Assembly (NCBI GenBank): GCA_035516255.1
Contig: DATJAL010000031.1
Span: forward strand, 62,001 to 126,000
Length of the DNA: 64,000 nt
Reading direction: 5' to 3'
Origin: Chitinivibrionales bacterium
GTDB lineage: Bacteria; Fibrobacterota; Chitinivibrionia; Chitinivibrionales; FEN-1185
Under the pieces are notes generated by a model. That model was not told where the DNA came from. It did no database searches and saw only the letters and a program-made list of their open reading frames with translations. The translations under genes and the position numbers were made by a program. Each line of letters begins with the position of its first letter. The stretch's first letter is position 1. This document shows, one piece after another, positions 53,570 to 63,700 of this stretch.

Positions 53570-55365
53570 GCGATACGGTAAAGACATCGGCCGACCTCGA
53601 CCGCCTTGCAAAGGCGGGGAGCGCCACGCTGTATCCCGGGGGGCTTAAGATCCTCGTGGGGTCCGCAACGTGCGGCCTTGCCATGGGCGCGCAAAAGGTG
53701 GAAGACGCGGCGGTCGCGACCGTGAAGAAATTCAAGGCCGACGCGGTTGTCAAGAAAACCGGTTGCATCGGGTTCTGCAGCCGCGAACCCCTGCTCGACA
53801 TGGTGCTGCCCAACGGTCCGCGCATCAGCTTCGGCAACATGACGCCGGAAAAGACCCGCGAGGTGCTTTCGGCGTACTTTACAAACGGTGCCGTCAGCCC
53901 GGAGGCGGCGCTCGGCAGGTTTACCGGTGAGGATCATGTGCTCACCGGCGAGTCGCATGCTTACGGAACAATTCCGGCGGCGCAGACCATACCCGAATGG
54001 TCGCAGCTCGATTTCATGCGCGGACAGAAGAGAATCATCATGCGCAGCTGCGGATCCATCGATCCGATGTCCATCGAAGAGGCAATAGCGCGCGGGGCGT
54101 ACCGGGGTGCGCTTAAGGCGCTCACCACGATGAAACCCGAACAGGTGATCGAGGAAATTCTAGCGTCCGGCCTTCGCGGCCGCGGCGGCGCGTATTTCCC
54201 CACCGGACAAAAATGGAAGTTCGCGCGCAACGCAAAGGGCGACGTGAAATACATAGTGTGCAATGCGGACGAGGGCGCTCCCGGTTCGTCAATGGACCGC
54301 ACCGTGATCGAGGGCGACCCGCACGCCGTCATCGAGGGAATGATCGTGGGCTCGTACGCCATCGGCGCGCGCCAGGGTTTCGTGTACGTGCGCAGCGAAT
54401 ACCCGCTTGCCATAGCGATACTCGAACACGCCATTGACGAGGCGGAAAAGCTCGGCCTGCTCGGCAAAAACATTTTCGGCAGCGGATGGTCTTTCTCGCT
54501 TTCGGTGCGCCGCGGCGCCGGCGCGTACGTGTGCGGCGAGGAGACCGGCCTCATCGAATCCATCGAAGGGCATGCGGGCGAGCCGCGCGCAAGGCCGCCG
54601 TTCCCGGTGACCGCAGGGCTGTGGGGAAAACCCACGGTGGTGAACAACGTCAAGACCTGGGCGAGCGTGGCGCCGATCCTCACCCGCGGCGCGCAGTGGT
54701 ATGCGTCAATGGGCACCAAGAACACCACGGGCACCACGATTTATTCGCTCGAGGGGTCGGTGAACAACGCCGGGCTCGTGGAAGTGCCGTTCGGCATCAC
54801 GCTGCGCGAAATGATTTACGGAATGGGGGGCGGCGTGCGGGACGGCAAGGCGTGCAAGGCCGTGCAGATCGGCGGGCCTTCGGTCGGGTGCATCCCGCCG
54901 TCGATGCTCGACCTGGCGATCGACTCGGTTGACATTCCGGGAAAATCGGCCAACATGGGCACGGGCGGCATCATCGTGATGGACCAGGACAGCTGCGTGG
55001 TCGACATGACGCGCTTTCTGCTCGGGTTTTTCGTGGATGAGTCGTGCGGCAGGTGCACGCCGTGCCGCGAGGGCACCAAACAGATGTATGGCATGCTCGA
55101 CGACATTGCCAGTGGCAGGGCAAACGCGGACACTATTGCAAGCCTCGAGCGGTTGAGCAGGGCCATGAACGCCACCGCGGTGTGCGGGCTCGGCAACACG
55201 GCCTCCGGGCCGGTGGCAAACGCGCTGACGCATTTCAGGGACGAGATCGACATGCACATCGCGGGAAGAAAATGCCCTGCTGGCGTGTGTTCGATGAAAG
55301 TAAAAAAAGATTGCCACAGAGGCACAGAGAACGCTGAGAAAACGGAGTTGGAAGTTGGAGGTTGA
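53566..55365 (+). CDS. nuoF: NuoF/HndC-type NADH-binding flavoprotein
   Basis: 599 residues. The N-terminal thioredoxin-like 2Fe-2S domain has C36, C67 and C71. The FMN/NAD core has GLRGRGGAYFPTGQKW and the glycine-rich NADEGAPGSSMDRT. [4Fe-4S] ligands are C494, C497, C500 (E-S-C-G-R-C-T-P-C-R-E-G) and a Cys near 540. It oxidises NADH. Unlike HndC/HydB relatives it has no C-terminal ferredoxin domain: after CPAGVC the frame runs into a palindromic repeat and stops. Start overlaps the HdrA/NuoE stop. Confidence 0.9.
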   Translation: MSDTVKTSADLDRLAKAGSATLYPGGLKILVGSATCGLAMGAQKVEDAAVATVKKFKADAVVKKTGCIGFCSREPLLDMVLPNGPRISFGNMTPEKTREVLSAYFTNGAVSPEAALGRFTGEDHVLTGESHAYGTIPAAQTIPEWSQLDFMRGQKRIIMRSCGSIDPMSIEEAIARGAYRGALKALTTMKPEQVIEEILASGLRGRGGAYFPTGQKWKFARNAKGDVKYIVCNADEGAPGSSMDRTVIEGDPHAVIEGMIVGSYAIGARQGFVYVRSEYPLAIAILEHAIDEAEKLGLLGKNIFGSGWSFSLSVRRGAGAYVCGEETGLIESIEGHAGEPRARPPFPVTAGLWGKPTVVNNVKTWASVAPILTRGAQWYASMGTKNTTGTTIYSLEGSVNNAGLVEVPFGITLREMIYGMGGGVRDGKACKAVQIGGPSVGCIPPSMLDLAIDSVDIPGKSANMGTGGIIVMDQDSCVVDMTRFLLGFFVDESCGRCTPCREGTKQMYGMLDDIASGRANADTIASLERLSRAMNATAVCGLGNTASGPVANALTHFRDEIDMHIAGRKCPAGVCSMKVKKDCHRGTENAEKTELEVGG

Positions 55366-55453
55366 AAGTAACGATTCAAATAAGACACGTCCAACTTTCA
55401 ACTTCAAACTCTAAACTATTTATCTTTTCTGCGTCCTCCGCGTCTCTGCGGTG
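55313..55453. repeat. Palindromic repeat, copy 4, overlapping the end of nuoF
   Basis: GCCACAGAGGCACAGAG ... CGCGTCTCTGCGGTGA, 141 bases; a divergent member with an inner inverted repeat (GAGTTGGAAGTTGGAGG / CCAACTTTCAACTTC). It starts inside the nuoF frame and supplies its last 17-18 codons and stop codon at 55363-55365. Confidence 0.8.
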
Positions 55454-55506
55454 AAGGTCTTGAGAAACGGCTGAGAGTGTTATTGTAGGCTTGGAAAAAG
55501 AGAAAA

Positions 55507-58500
55507 ATGGAAAAAGCGGCACCAGATAAAATCACGGTAACCATCGACGGGCGGACGTCCGACTTCGCGCCGGGCACCACCGTTCTCAACGCGGCGCGGC
55601 AGATGGGAATCGCGATCCCCACGCTGTGCAACTACCGCGGCATGGAACCGATCGGCGCTTGCCGCGTGTGCATCGTCGAGCTCGAGACACCGCGCGGCCC
55701 CAAAATCGTCTCGTCGTGCAATTACCCGGTGGAAAGCGGCATGAAGGTAAAGACCGACACGCCGTTTGTGCTTGACAACAGGAAGGTGGTCCTCGAGCTG
55801 CTCCTTGCCCAGGCGCCGGAATCAAAAAAGATAGCGGAATTCGCCGCGGGCCTGGGGGTGGCCTCAACGCCGTTTGCGAAAAAGGATGGCGGCGACTGCA
55901 TTCTGTGCGGCCTGTGCGTGAAAGTCTGCGCCGACCTCATGGGCCGCGGCGCAATAGGCATTTACGGCCGCGGCGCGGGCCGCGAGGTGAAGCCAGCGTT
56001 CGACGAGAAGAGCGAGCAGTGCCAGGTATGCGGTGCCTGCGATTTTGTGTGTCCGGCAGGAACGTCCGATCACACCGAGGTCGCCGCACGGCGCACCAAA
56101 AAACACGCCACGGCGTTCAACCAGTTTTTGGAGGCGCGTCCCAACATCGACTTCGCGCACCCGCAGGCGGTGCCGCGCGTGCCTTCGATAGACCCCAAGA
56201 CCTGCGTCAAGTTGACAACAGGAGAATGCGGCCTGTGCTCGGAGGTGTGCGGCGCGGGCGCCATAGAGTACGAGCAGAAGGAGGCAACGCGCGAGATCGA
56301 CGTGGGCGCGGTGCTGCTGACGCCCGGCTTCTCCGCGTTCGACCCGCTGCGCCGCATCGAATACGGCTCCGGGTACGATTCAAACGTCATCGCCAACACG
56401 CAATTCGAGCGCATCCTTTCCGCGGCCGGCCCCACCAAGGGCCATGTGCGGCGGCCGTCCGACGACACGACGCCCAGGCGCATCGCGTTCATACAGTGCG
56501 TGGGCTCGCGCGACAACAAGGTATGCAATGATTTCTGCTCCGCCGTGTGCTGCATGGCCGCCACCAAAGAGGCGATATTGACAAAAACGCATGAGCCCGA
56601 CGCTCTGGTAACGGTGTACTACATGGACATGCGCGCCTACGGAAAGGATTTTGACCGGTATCTTGACCGCGCAAAGGAAATGGGCGTTTCGTATGTACGC
56701 TGCCGTCCGTCCTCCGTTGAGGAAGTAAATGAAACGAAAAACCTTAAAATCACCTATGTCAACGATGACAACCGCATCGTGACCAGCGAGCACGACCTCG
56801 TGGTGCTGTCGCTCGGCCTCGAGCCCAGCGCGAGCATCAGGGAACAGGCAGAGCGCTTCAACGTGATGCTGAACCAGTGGGGCTTTGCAAACACGACCGA
56901 GCTTTCTCCTTTGGAAACTTCACGTCCCGGCGTTTTCGTCGGCGGCGTGTTCTCCGAGCCCAAAGACATTCCCGATACCGTGATGCAAGCGTCCGCCGTG
57001 GCGGCAAAGGCGATGGCGCTGCTTGCCCCGGCCCGCGGCACTGCCGTAAAGACCAAGATCTATCCGCCGGAGCGCGACATCACGGACGAGCCGCCGCGCG
57101 TGGGCGTGTTCATCTGCCACTGCGGCAGCAACATCGCGTCCGTGGTCGACGTCGAGGCCGTGGTGCAGTCGGCACGGAAGCTGCCCTACGTGGTGCTTGC
57201 GGAACGCAACACCTACACCTGCGCCGACGACACGCAGGACCAGATCAAGGAAAAGATCATCAAGCACCGGCTCAACCGCGTGATCGTGGCGTCGTGCACG
57301 CCGCGTACGCACGAGGCGATTTTCCGCGACACGCTCCGCGACGCGGGCCTCAACCCGTACCTGCTCGAAATGGCAAACATCCGTGACCAGTGCTCGTGGG
57401 TGCACTCTGCCGAGCCGGACAAGGCAACGGCAAAAGCAAAAGACCTCGTGCGCATGACCGTGGGCCGCACCGTGGGCCTTGCCCCGCTTACGGAATCCAC
57501 CGTGCCCGTGAAGGGCGCGGCGCTCGTGATCGGCGGCGGGCTGGCCGGCCTCACTGCGGCGCTGGCCATCGCGGACCAGGGATTTCCGGTGCATCTTGTC
57601 GAAAAGGAAAACACGCTCGGCGGCATGGCGGCCCGCGTGTACCAAACGCTCGACGGCGGCAGCGTGGAGGCGCACCTGTCGCAGGCCATCGGCCGCGTCA
57701 CGTCGCACCCGAAAATCATTGTGCACCTCAAGTCGAAAGTGAAAAAGGTTGACGGTCACGTGGGCGACTTTACATCTGAGATTGTGGCCCCGGAAACAAC
57801 CGTAAAGGTCGAACACGGCGTGGTGATTGTCGCCACCGGCGCCGCCGAGGGAAAGCCACAGTCGTACGGATATGGAAAAAACCCGAAAGTGGTCACCCAG
57901 CTCGAGTTGTCGGAAAAACTCGGCCGCAACGAGCTTTCCATACCGGAAAAAGCCTCCATCGTGATGATACAATGCGTTGACCAGCGCAACAAGGAACGTC
58001 CGTACTGCAGCAGGGTGTGCTGCACCTCGGCGATCAAGAATGCTTTACTGTTGCGCAAACGGTATCCCAAGGCCGCGATCGTGGTGCTGTACCGCGAGAT
58101 GCGCACCTACGGGTTCCGCGAGGCGGCGTATAAAGAGGCGCGCGAGAAAGGCATTCTCTTTGTGCGCTACGACGAAAACAAGCCGCCAATGGTAACGGAA
58201 AACGAGCCGCTCTTGGTGAAGACCTTCGACGCGGTGCTCGGCCGCCAGTTGCAGATGAAACCGGACCTGCTCGTTCTTGCGGCGCCCATCGTTGCCGCGG
58301 AAGACCGGCAGGAGATTTCGGAGCTGTTGCGCGTGCCGCTCAACGCGGACGGGTTCTTCCTTGAGGCGCATGTCAAGCTGCGCCCTGTCGATTTCGCGAG
58401 CGAGGGATTGTTTTTGTGCGGCACGGCGCACGCGCCGAAGTTCATCGGCGAGACCATTTCGCAGGCAAACGCGGTGGCGGGCCGCGCGGCCACCATTCTC

Positions 58501-58827
58501 TCACGTAAAGTAATGCCTGTGGGTGCGCAGACCGCCTGGGTGGATCCCGACAAGTGCATCGCGTGCATGACCTGCGTGCACGTGTGCCCGTACCTGGCCC
58601 CGCGCATCGGCAAGGACAACAAGGCTGAGGTGGACGCGGCCGTTTGCATGGGCTGCGGCAGCTGCACTTCGGCGTGCCCGGCAAAGGCGGTCTCGCTGCA
58701 CCATTACCTTGACGCGCAGATCCTCGGCGCGATCAACAGCCTGCTCGCCGGTACGTTTGAAGAAAAGGCGGCGGAGAAAGATTATCTGGAACAGGTGGGC
58801 GTGGCCCAACCGCGATGGAAAAAGTAA
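55507..58827 (+). CDS. NuoG N-terminus fused to the HdrA remainder (double HdrA-type)
   Basis: 1106 residues. Residues 1-190 are NuoG/HndD-type: 2Fe-2S C41, C52, C55, C71 and [4Fe-4S] sites C131-xx-C134-xx-C137-xxx-C141 and C172-xx-C175-xx-C178-xxx-C182. From about 215 onward it matches HdrA from just after the first FeS site (HPQAVPRVPSIDPKTC233 ... C241, C244, C248), then [17 protein letters not shown] and a second flavin module ([21 protein letters not shown]). Two ferredoxin sites close it (C-I-A-C-M-T-C ... C-M-G-C-G-S-C). Together with the HdrA/NuoE protein it completes one HdrA. Confidence 0.85.
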   Translation: MEKAAPDKITVTIDGRTSDFAPGTTVLNAARQMGIAIPTLCNYRGMEPIGACRVCIVELETPRGPKIVSSCNYPVESGMKVKTDTPFVLDNRKVVLELLLAQAPESKKIAEFAAGLGVASTPFAKKDGGDCILCGLCVKVCADLMGRGAIGIYGRGAGREVKPAFDEKSEQCQVCGACDFVCPAGTSDHTEVAARRTKKHATAFNQFLEARPNIDFAHPQAVPRVPSIDPKTCVKLTTGECGLCSEVCGAGAIEYEQKEATREIDVGAVLLTPGFSAFDPLRRIEYGSGYDSNVIANTQFERILSAAGPTKGHVRRPSDDTTPRRIAFIQCVGSRDNKVCNDFCSAVCCMAATKEAILTKTHEPDALVTVYYMDMRAYGKDFDRYLDRAKEMGVSYVRCRPSSVEEVNETKNLKITYVNDDNRIVTSEHDLVVLSLGLEPSASIREQAERFNVMLNQWGFANTTELSPLETSRPGVFVGGVFSEPKDIPDTVMQASAVAAKAMALLAPARGTAVKTKIYPPERDITDEPPRVGVFICHCGSNIASVVDVEAVVQSARKLPYVVLAERNTYTCADDTQDQIKEKIIKHRLNRVIVASCTPRTHEAIFRDTLRDAGLNPYLLEMANIRDQCSWVHSAEPDKATAKAKDLVRMTVGRTVGLAPLTESTVPVKGAALVIGGGLAGLTAALAIADQGFPVHLVEKENTLGGMAARVYQTLDGGSVEAHLSQAIGRVTSHPKIIVHLKSKVKKVDGHVGDFTSEIVAPETTVKVEHGVVIVATGAAEGKPQSYGYGKNPKVVTQLELSEKLGRNELSIPEKASIVMIQCVDQRNKERPYCSRVCCTSAIKNALLLRKRYPKAAIVVLYREMRTYGFREAAYKEAREKGILFVRYDENKPPMVTENEPLLVKTFDAVLGRQLQMKPDLLVLAAPIVAAEDRQEISELLRVPLNADGFFLEAHVKLRPVDFASEGLFLCGTAHAPKFIGETISQANAVAGRAATILSRKVMPVGAQTAWVDPDKCIACMTCVHVCPYLAPRIGKDNKAEVDAAVCMGCGSCTSACPAKAVSLHHYLDAQILGAINSLLAGTFEEKAAEKDYLEQVGVAQPRWKK

Positions 58828-58832
58828 AACAT

Positions 58833-58964
58833 TACCGCAAAGGCGCAAAGATCGCAAAGAAAATTATTGGAAGATAGATGGATACTAGAAAAATAAACAT
58901 GTTATGCAAGGTCGCCATTCCTAAGGGTAAATATCACTTTGCGGCCATTGCGTCTTTGCGGTGA
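58833..58964. repeat. CACCGCAAAG-type palindromic repeat, copy 5
   Basis: TACCGCAAAGGCGCAAAG ... GCGTCTTTGCGGTGA, 132 bases, covering nearly all of the gap between the NuoG/HdrA fusion and the second MvhD-like gene. Confidence 0.9.
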
Positions 58965-58987
58965 ATTTTTAAATGGGATCAAGGGAT

Positions 58988-59470
58988 ATGAACCATCAAC
59001 CCGTCATCCTTGCCTTCTGCTGCCATTACTGCGCCTATGCGGCCGCGGACATGGCGGGCTCGATGCGGCTGCAGTATCCGGCCAACGTGCGGGTGCTGCG
59101 GTTTCCCTGCACGGGAAAGATCGAGGAGAACTACCTGCTCGCCGCGTTCGAAAAGGGCGTTGACGGCGTGTTGGTCGCGGGATGCCTCGAGGGCGGGTGC
59201 CACTTTTTAGAGGGCAACCTGCGCGCGAAGAAAAGAGTCGCGCGCGTCAAGGAGATACTTGCCGAGGCCGGCATCGAGCCGCAGCGGCTCGAGATGTTCA
59301 ACCTGTCGTCGGCCGAGGGACCGCGGTTCGCCGAGATCGCTAAAGAAATGTACAACCGCGTGGCGCCGCTCGGACCGAGCCCGCTGCGCAAAAGCAGGGA
59401 AGCCGTGGAACAGGGCATTTCGGACATGGCGCTTGAGGCCGAATTGGCCATTGAAGGAGGGAAAAAATGA
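58988..59470 (+). CDS. mvhD: MvhD-like iron-sulfur subunit, copy 2
   Basis: 160 residues from ATG 58988 (AAGGGA closely upstream); ATG 58973 is an alternative adding 5 residues. The family signature is FCCHYCAYAAADMAG, then GCLEGGCHFLEGNLRAKKRV with its Cys pair, and LEMFNLSSAEGPRFAEI. It passes electrons between a donor module and HdrA. It is much closer to the third copy (63.9 kb) than to the first. Its stop overlaps the metV start (ATGA). Confidence 0.85.
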   Translation: MNHQPVILAFCCHYCAYAAADMAGSMRLQYPANVRVLRFPCTGKIEENYLLAAFEKGVDGVLVAGCLEGGCHFLEGNLRAKKRVARVKEILAEAGIEPQRLEMFNLSSAEGPRFAEIAKEMYNRVAPLGPSPLRKSREAVEQGISDMALEAELAIEGGKK

Positions 59471-60159
59471 TCGTTGCAGACCGCAAGAAGATCCCCGAGA
59501 TCCGCGATATGGTTAAAAACCACGACCGCGTGCTTGTTGTCGGATGCGGAACGTGCGTCACGGTGTGTTTGGCGGGCGGCGAGCGCGAGACCGGCATCAT
59601 CGGCTCCGCGCTGCGCATGGCGCTTAAACTTTCCGGACGCGAAAAAACCCTGGTGCACGAGGTGACCATCGAGCGCCAGTGCGAGGACGCGTTCATCGAC
59701 GTGCTCGCGCAGCGCGTGAACGAATACGACGCGATCCTTTCGCTCGGGTGCGGCGCGGGCGTGCAGGCGCTTGCCGAGCGCTTTCCCGGCAAGGCCGTAT
59801 ATCCTGGACTCAACACGCAGTTCATGGGAATTCTCGAATCGCAAGGCGTGTGGGCCGAAAAATGCGCGGGCTGCGGCAACTGCCGGCTCGGATCGTATTT
59901 CGGCATCTGCCCCATCACGCGGTGCTCCAAGCGCCAGATGAGCGGCCCGTGCGGAGGGTCGCGCAACGGCAAATGCGAAGTGAGCGAAAACACCGATTGC
60001 GCGTGGCAGCTGATTTACGACCGGGCGAAATCGCTCGGTAAAACCGATATGCTCGCCTCGATCATTGGGCCGCAGGACTGGTCGACGTCCAACGACGGCG
60101 GCGTACGTGTGGTGGTGCGCGAGGACCAGTGCATCGCTGGCATGGGGCCAAAGGCATGA
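59467..60159 (+). CDS. metV: MetV-type methylene-THF reductase C-terminal domain protein
   Basis: 230 residues. The signature is the C-terminal MTHFR-C block: C-A-G-C-G-N-C-R-L-G ... C-P-I-T-R-C-S-K, then S-G-P-C-G-G-S-R-N-G-K-C-E-V and D-C-A-W-Q-L-I-Y. These cysteines bind Fe-S or zinc in MetV. An N-terminal half (about 1-110) has its own GCGTCVTVC and GCGAGVQAL segments. It should partner MetF, encoded 13 kb earlier. Overlap with the MvhD-like gene shows translational coupling. Confidence 0.9.
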   Translation: MIVADRKKIPEIRDMVKNHDRVLVVGCGTCVTVCLAGGERETGIIGSALRMALKLSGREKTLVHEVTIERQCEDAFIDVLAQRVNEYDAILSLGCGAGVQALAERFPGKAVYPGLNTQFMGILESQGVWAEKCAGCGNCRLGSYFGICPITRCSKRQMSGPCGGSRNGKCEVSENTDCAWQLIYDRAKSLGKTDMLASIIGPQDWSTSNDGGVRVVVREDQCIAGMGPKA

Positions 60160-60163
60160 AAAA

Positions 60164-60269
60164 TCACCGCAAAGGCGCAAAGATCGCAAAGGAAAGATGA
60201 TTCGCAAACAAAAAAATTGATTTCTTATTAATTCTATTTATCTTTGCGGCCTTTGCGTCTTTGCGGTGA
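60164..60269. repeat. CACCGCAAAG-type palindromic repeat, copy 6
   Basis: TCACCGCAAAGGCGCAAAG ... CTTTGCGTCTTTGCGGTGA, 106 bases, nearly perfect arms, in the gap between metV and the HdrC-like gene. Confidence 0.9.
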
Positions 60270-60307
60270 AATCTGTTATAAAACAAAGGAATAATCGAGA
60301 GGTACCG

Positions 60308-60769
60308 ATGAGTAAAACGAACGAGGATACTATTATCGTCGAAGACCTTGACCCGACCTTCCGCGAGGAAGTGGCACTTTTGCCGGGCGGTGCGAACATC
60401 ACCAGGTGCTTCGCCTGCGGCACGTGCGCGGCGGGGTGCCCGGTCACCAACATCGACGACGGGTACAACTGCCGCACTATTATCCGTAAAGTGCTGTTCG
60501 GCATGCGCGAGGAGGTGCTGCGCTCGCCCGAGCTCTGGCTGTGCATGATGTGCTACCGGTGCTACGCGCGGTGCCCGCAGCAGGTGAATTTCACCGACAT
60601 CATGCGCGCGCTGCGCCACCTTGCGGTGCGCGACGGGTATGCGCCGGCCGAAATGCTTGCCAAAGAGGAAGAATTCGATAAAAAGGCTCAGGCCCTGCGG
60701 CGCGACCTGGTGAAGGGTGCGGCGGCGGGGAAGAAGACGGTTGCGAAGAAACATGCCAAGAAAAAATGA
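60308..60769 (+). CDS. hdrC: HdrC-like [4Fe-4S] protein
   Basis: 153 residues from ATG 60308 (GAGAGG 5 bases upstream). Two clusters: C34-xx-C37-xx-C40-xxx-C44 and C79-xx-C82-xx-C85-xxx-C89, the HdrC arrangement. The C-terminus is a short basic tail ([12 protein letters not shown]). HdrC normally bridges HdrA and HdrB; no HdrB with its CCG motifs is in the window. The ATG of hdrA overlaps its stop. Confidence 0.85.
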   Translation: MSKTNEDTIIVEDLDPTFREEVALLPGGANITRCFACGTCAAGCPVTNIDDGYNCRTIIRKVLFGMREEVLRSPELWLCMMCYRCYARCPQQVNFTDIMRALRHLAVRDGYAPAEMLAKEEEFDKKAQALRRDLVKGAAAGKKTVAKKHAKKK

Positions 60770-63700
60770 CAACGCATAAAAAAGCGATGGTGGTCGGCGG
60801 CGGCGTGGCAGGCATTCAGGCCGCGCTCGACCTTGCCGACATGGGCGTGGAGACGTTCCTGGTGGAGAGCGGGCCGTCCATCGGCGGACGCATGGCCCAG
60901 CTTGACAAAACGTTCCCCACCAACGACTGCGCCATGTGCATCCTGTCGCCAAAGCTCGTGCAGGCGGGAGGCCATCCGTACCTCCGCATCATCACCAACG
61001 CGGAGGTGACCGGCATTGCGGGACAGGCGCCCGACCTTCAGGTCACGGTGCTCAAGCACCCGCGGTATGTTGACGAAAGCAAATGCACCGGGTGCGGTAT
61101 TTGCACATCGAAATGCCCCGCCAAGATGCCGGATCCGTACAATAAGGGATTGTCTCAAACCAAGGCGATCCGCATCCCGTTTCCGCAGGCGGTGCCGGCG
61201 ATCGCGGTGATCGACCCCTCAAAATGCCTGTATCTTAACAAAGGAACATGCAGGCTGTGCGAAAAGTCGTGCGGCACCAATGCAATCAATTTCAAGCAGA
61301 AAGAAGAGGTGCTCACGCTCGAGGTAGGCTCCGTTGTGCTCGCCTGCGGCACCGCCGAATTCGATGCGCGGCTCAAGGGCGAATACGGGTACGGCATTTT
61401 CCCCAACGTAGTCACGAGCATCGAATACGAGCGGCTCCTGAGCGCATCCGGCCCCACCTCCGGCCATATTGTGCGGCCTTCCGACAAAAAGGAACCCAAG
61501 AAAATCGCCATTCTCCAATGCGTCGGGTCGCGCGACCTTTCCGCGGCGGGCGAACACTGCTCGGCCATCTGCTGCATGCAGGCGGCCAAGGACGCGATCA
61601 TCACCCAGGAACATTTACCGAACGCGAAAAGCACCATTTTCTACATGGACATCCGCGCCTACGGCAAGGGGTTCGACCGTTTCATCGACAAGGCAAGGGA
61701 CCGGCACGATACGTCATTTGTCAATGGCCGCATTTCGTCGGTGGAGAGCGACCCGGTCACCAACGACCTGAAAATCGGCTATATCACCCAGGACGGCACG
61801 GTGAAGAGCGCGACGTTCGACCTGCTCGTGCTGTCGGTGGGCATACGGCCGTCGCCGCTTTCGATGGCTACCGCCCGCCGCCTCGACGTGACGCTTGACG
61901 GATCGGGATTCGTGGCCACCGGCGACATGACGCCCGTGTCCACGGTAAAGCAGGGCGTTTTCGTGTGCGGCAGCATGAGCGGCCCCAAGGACATCCCGGA
62001 ATCGGTTATGGAGGCCAGCGGCGCCGCGAGCGCGGCGGCGACGGTGCTCGGCTGCCTGCCGGTGAAAAAGATAAAGGTTGAGATGCCGGCCCAGAAGGAC
62101 CTTCGCGGCGAGCCGCCGCGGATCGGCGTGTACGTCTGTCGCTGCGGCATCAACATCGCCTCGGTGGTGGACGTTCCCGCTGTGGTGAAATACGCCGCAA
62201 CATTGCCGGGCGTCAAGTTCGCGGGCGAGCTCATGTTCTCCTGCGCGCAGGACTCGCAGAAGGCCATCCGCGCGGCCATCGAACAGCACAGGCTCAACCG
62301 GCTCGTGGTGGCGGCGTGCACGCCGCGCACGCACGAGCCGCTGTTCCAGAAAACGCTCGAAAGCGCGGGCATCAACCCGTACCTGTTCGAGTTCGCGAAC
62401 ATCCGCGAGCACTGCTCGTGGGTGCACCAGAAGGAGCCGCAAAAGGCAACCGAAAAAGCGTGCGGACTGGTGCGCGCGGCGATCGCAAAAGTCAAGCTGG
62501 CTTCGCCGCTTTACAAAAAGTCAATGGGCGTGAACCGGGGCGCGCTCGTGATCGGCGGCGGGCTTGCCGGCCTCACGGCCGCGCTCGACCTCGCTGACCA
62601 GGGATACGCGGTCTCGCTTGTCGAGAAGACCGGGGAGCTGGGCGGCAATTTGCTGCATGTGCATTCCACGCTCTCAGGGGAAAAAACCGGCACGATGCTG
62701 GAAGGACTTGTTGACAAAGTAAAGAAGCATCCGAATATCAAGACGCATTTGAGGTCAAATATCAAAAACGTCGCGGGATATGTTGGTAATTTCAAGACTG
62801 AACTTGAGGACGGCCATGTTTTCGAGCATGGCGCCGTTATCGTCGCGGCCGGCGCAAATCAATATGAACCGGTTGAATATTCCTATGGAAAAGATTCCCG
62901 GATCATTACACAGCGCCAGTTGGAAGACCTGTTGCATTCCGACAATCTGCAATCAGTCATCAGCAATCAGCAATCAATTGTTATGATCCAGTGCGTCGGC
63001 TCACGCGAAGGCAAGCGCGACTTCTGCAGCAGGGTGTGCTGTTCGAACGCGATCAAGAACGCGATCGCGATCAAGGAAAAAAACCCGAAGATTCCGGTGT
63101 ACATTCTGTTCCGCGACATCCGCAGCTACGGGTTGCGGGAGAAATACTACCGGATCGCGCGGGAAAAGGGCGTGATATTTGTCAGGTTTGACAAGGACGA
63201 AAAACCGGAAGTCTCGGTAAAGGGCGGCCATCTTGTCGTAAAAGTAAAGGATGAGGTCCTTAAAAAGACTCTTGCCATTCGCCCCGGGCTCCTGGTGCTT
63301 TCCACGGGTATCGCGGCCAATCCGGACAATAAAGCTTTGTCCCAGTTCCTCAAGGTGCCGCTCGACCAGGACGGTTTCTTCCTCGAGGCGCACATGAAGC
63401 TGCGTCCGGTTGATTTCGCCACCGACGGCGTGTTCGTGGCGGGCCTGGCGCATTATCCCAAGGACATCAGCGAGACCATCGCGCAGGCGCGCGCAGCGGC
63501 CGGAAGGGCCGCGACCGTTTTGTCAAAGGATTCTTTGGAATCCGAGGGCAAGATTTCGAGCGTGCGCCAGGAACTGTGCTCGGGCTGCGGTGCGTGCGCG
63601 GCCGTGTGCGCGTACAGCGCGATCGAACTCGACCCGGTAAAGCGCATCGCGGTTGTCAATGAGGCGCTGTGCAAGGGCTGCGGCGCCTGCGCCGCCTCCT

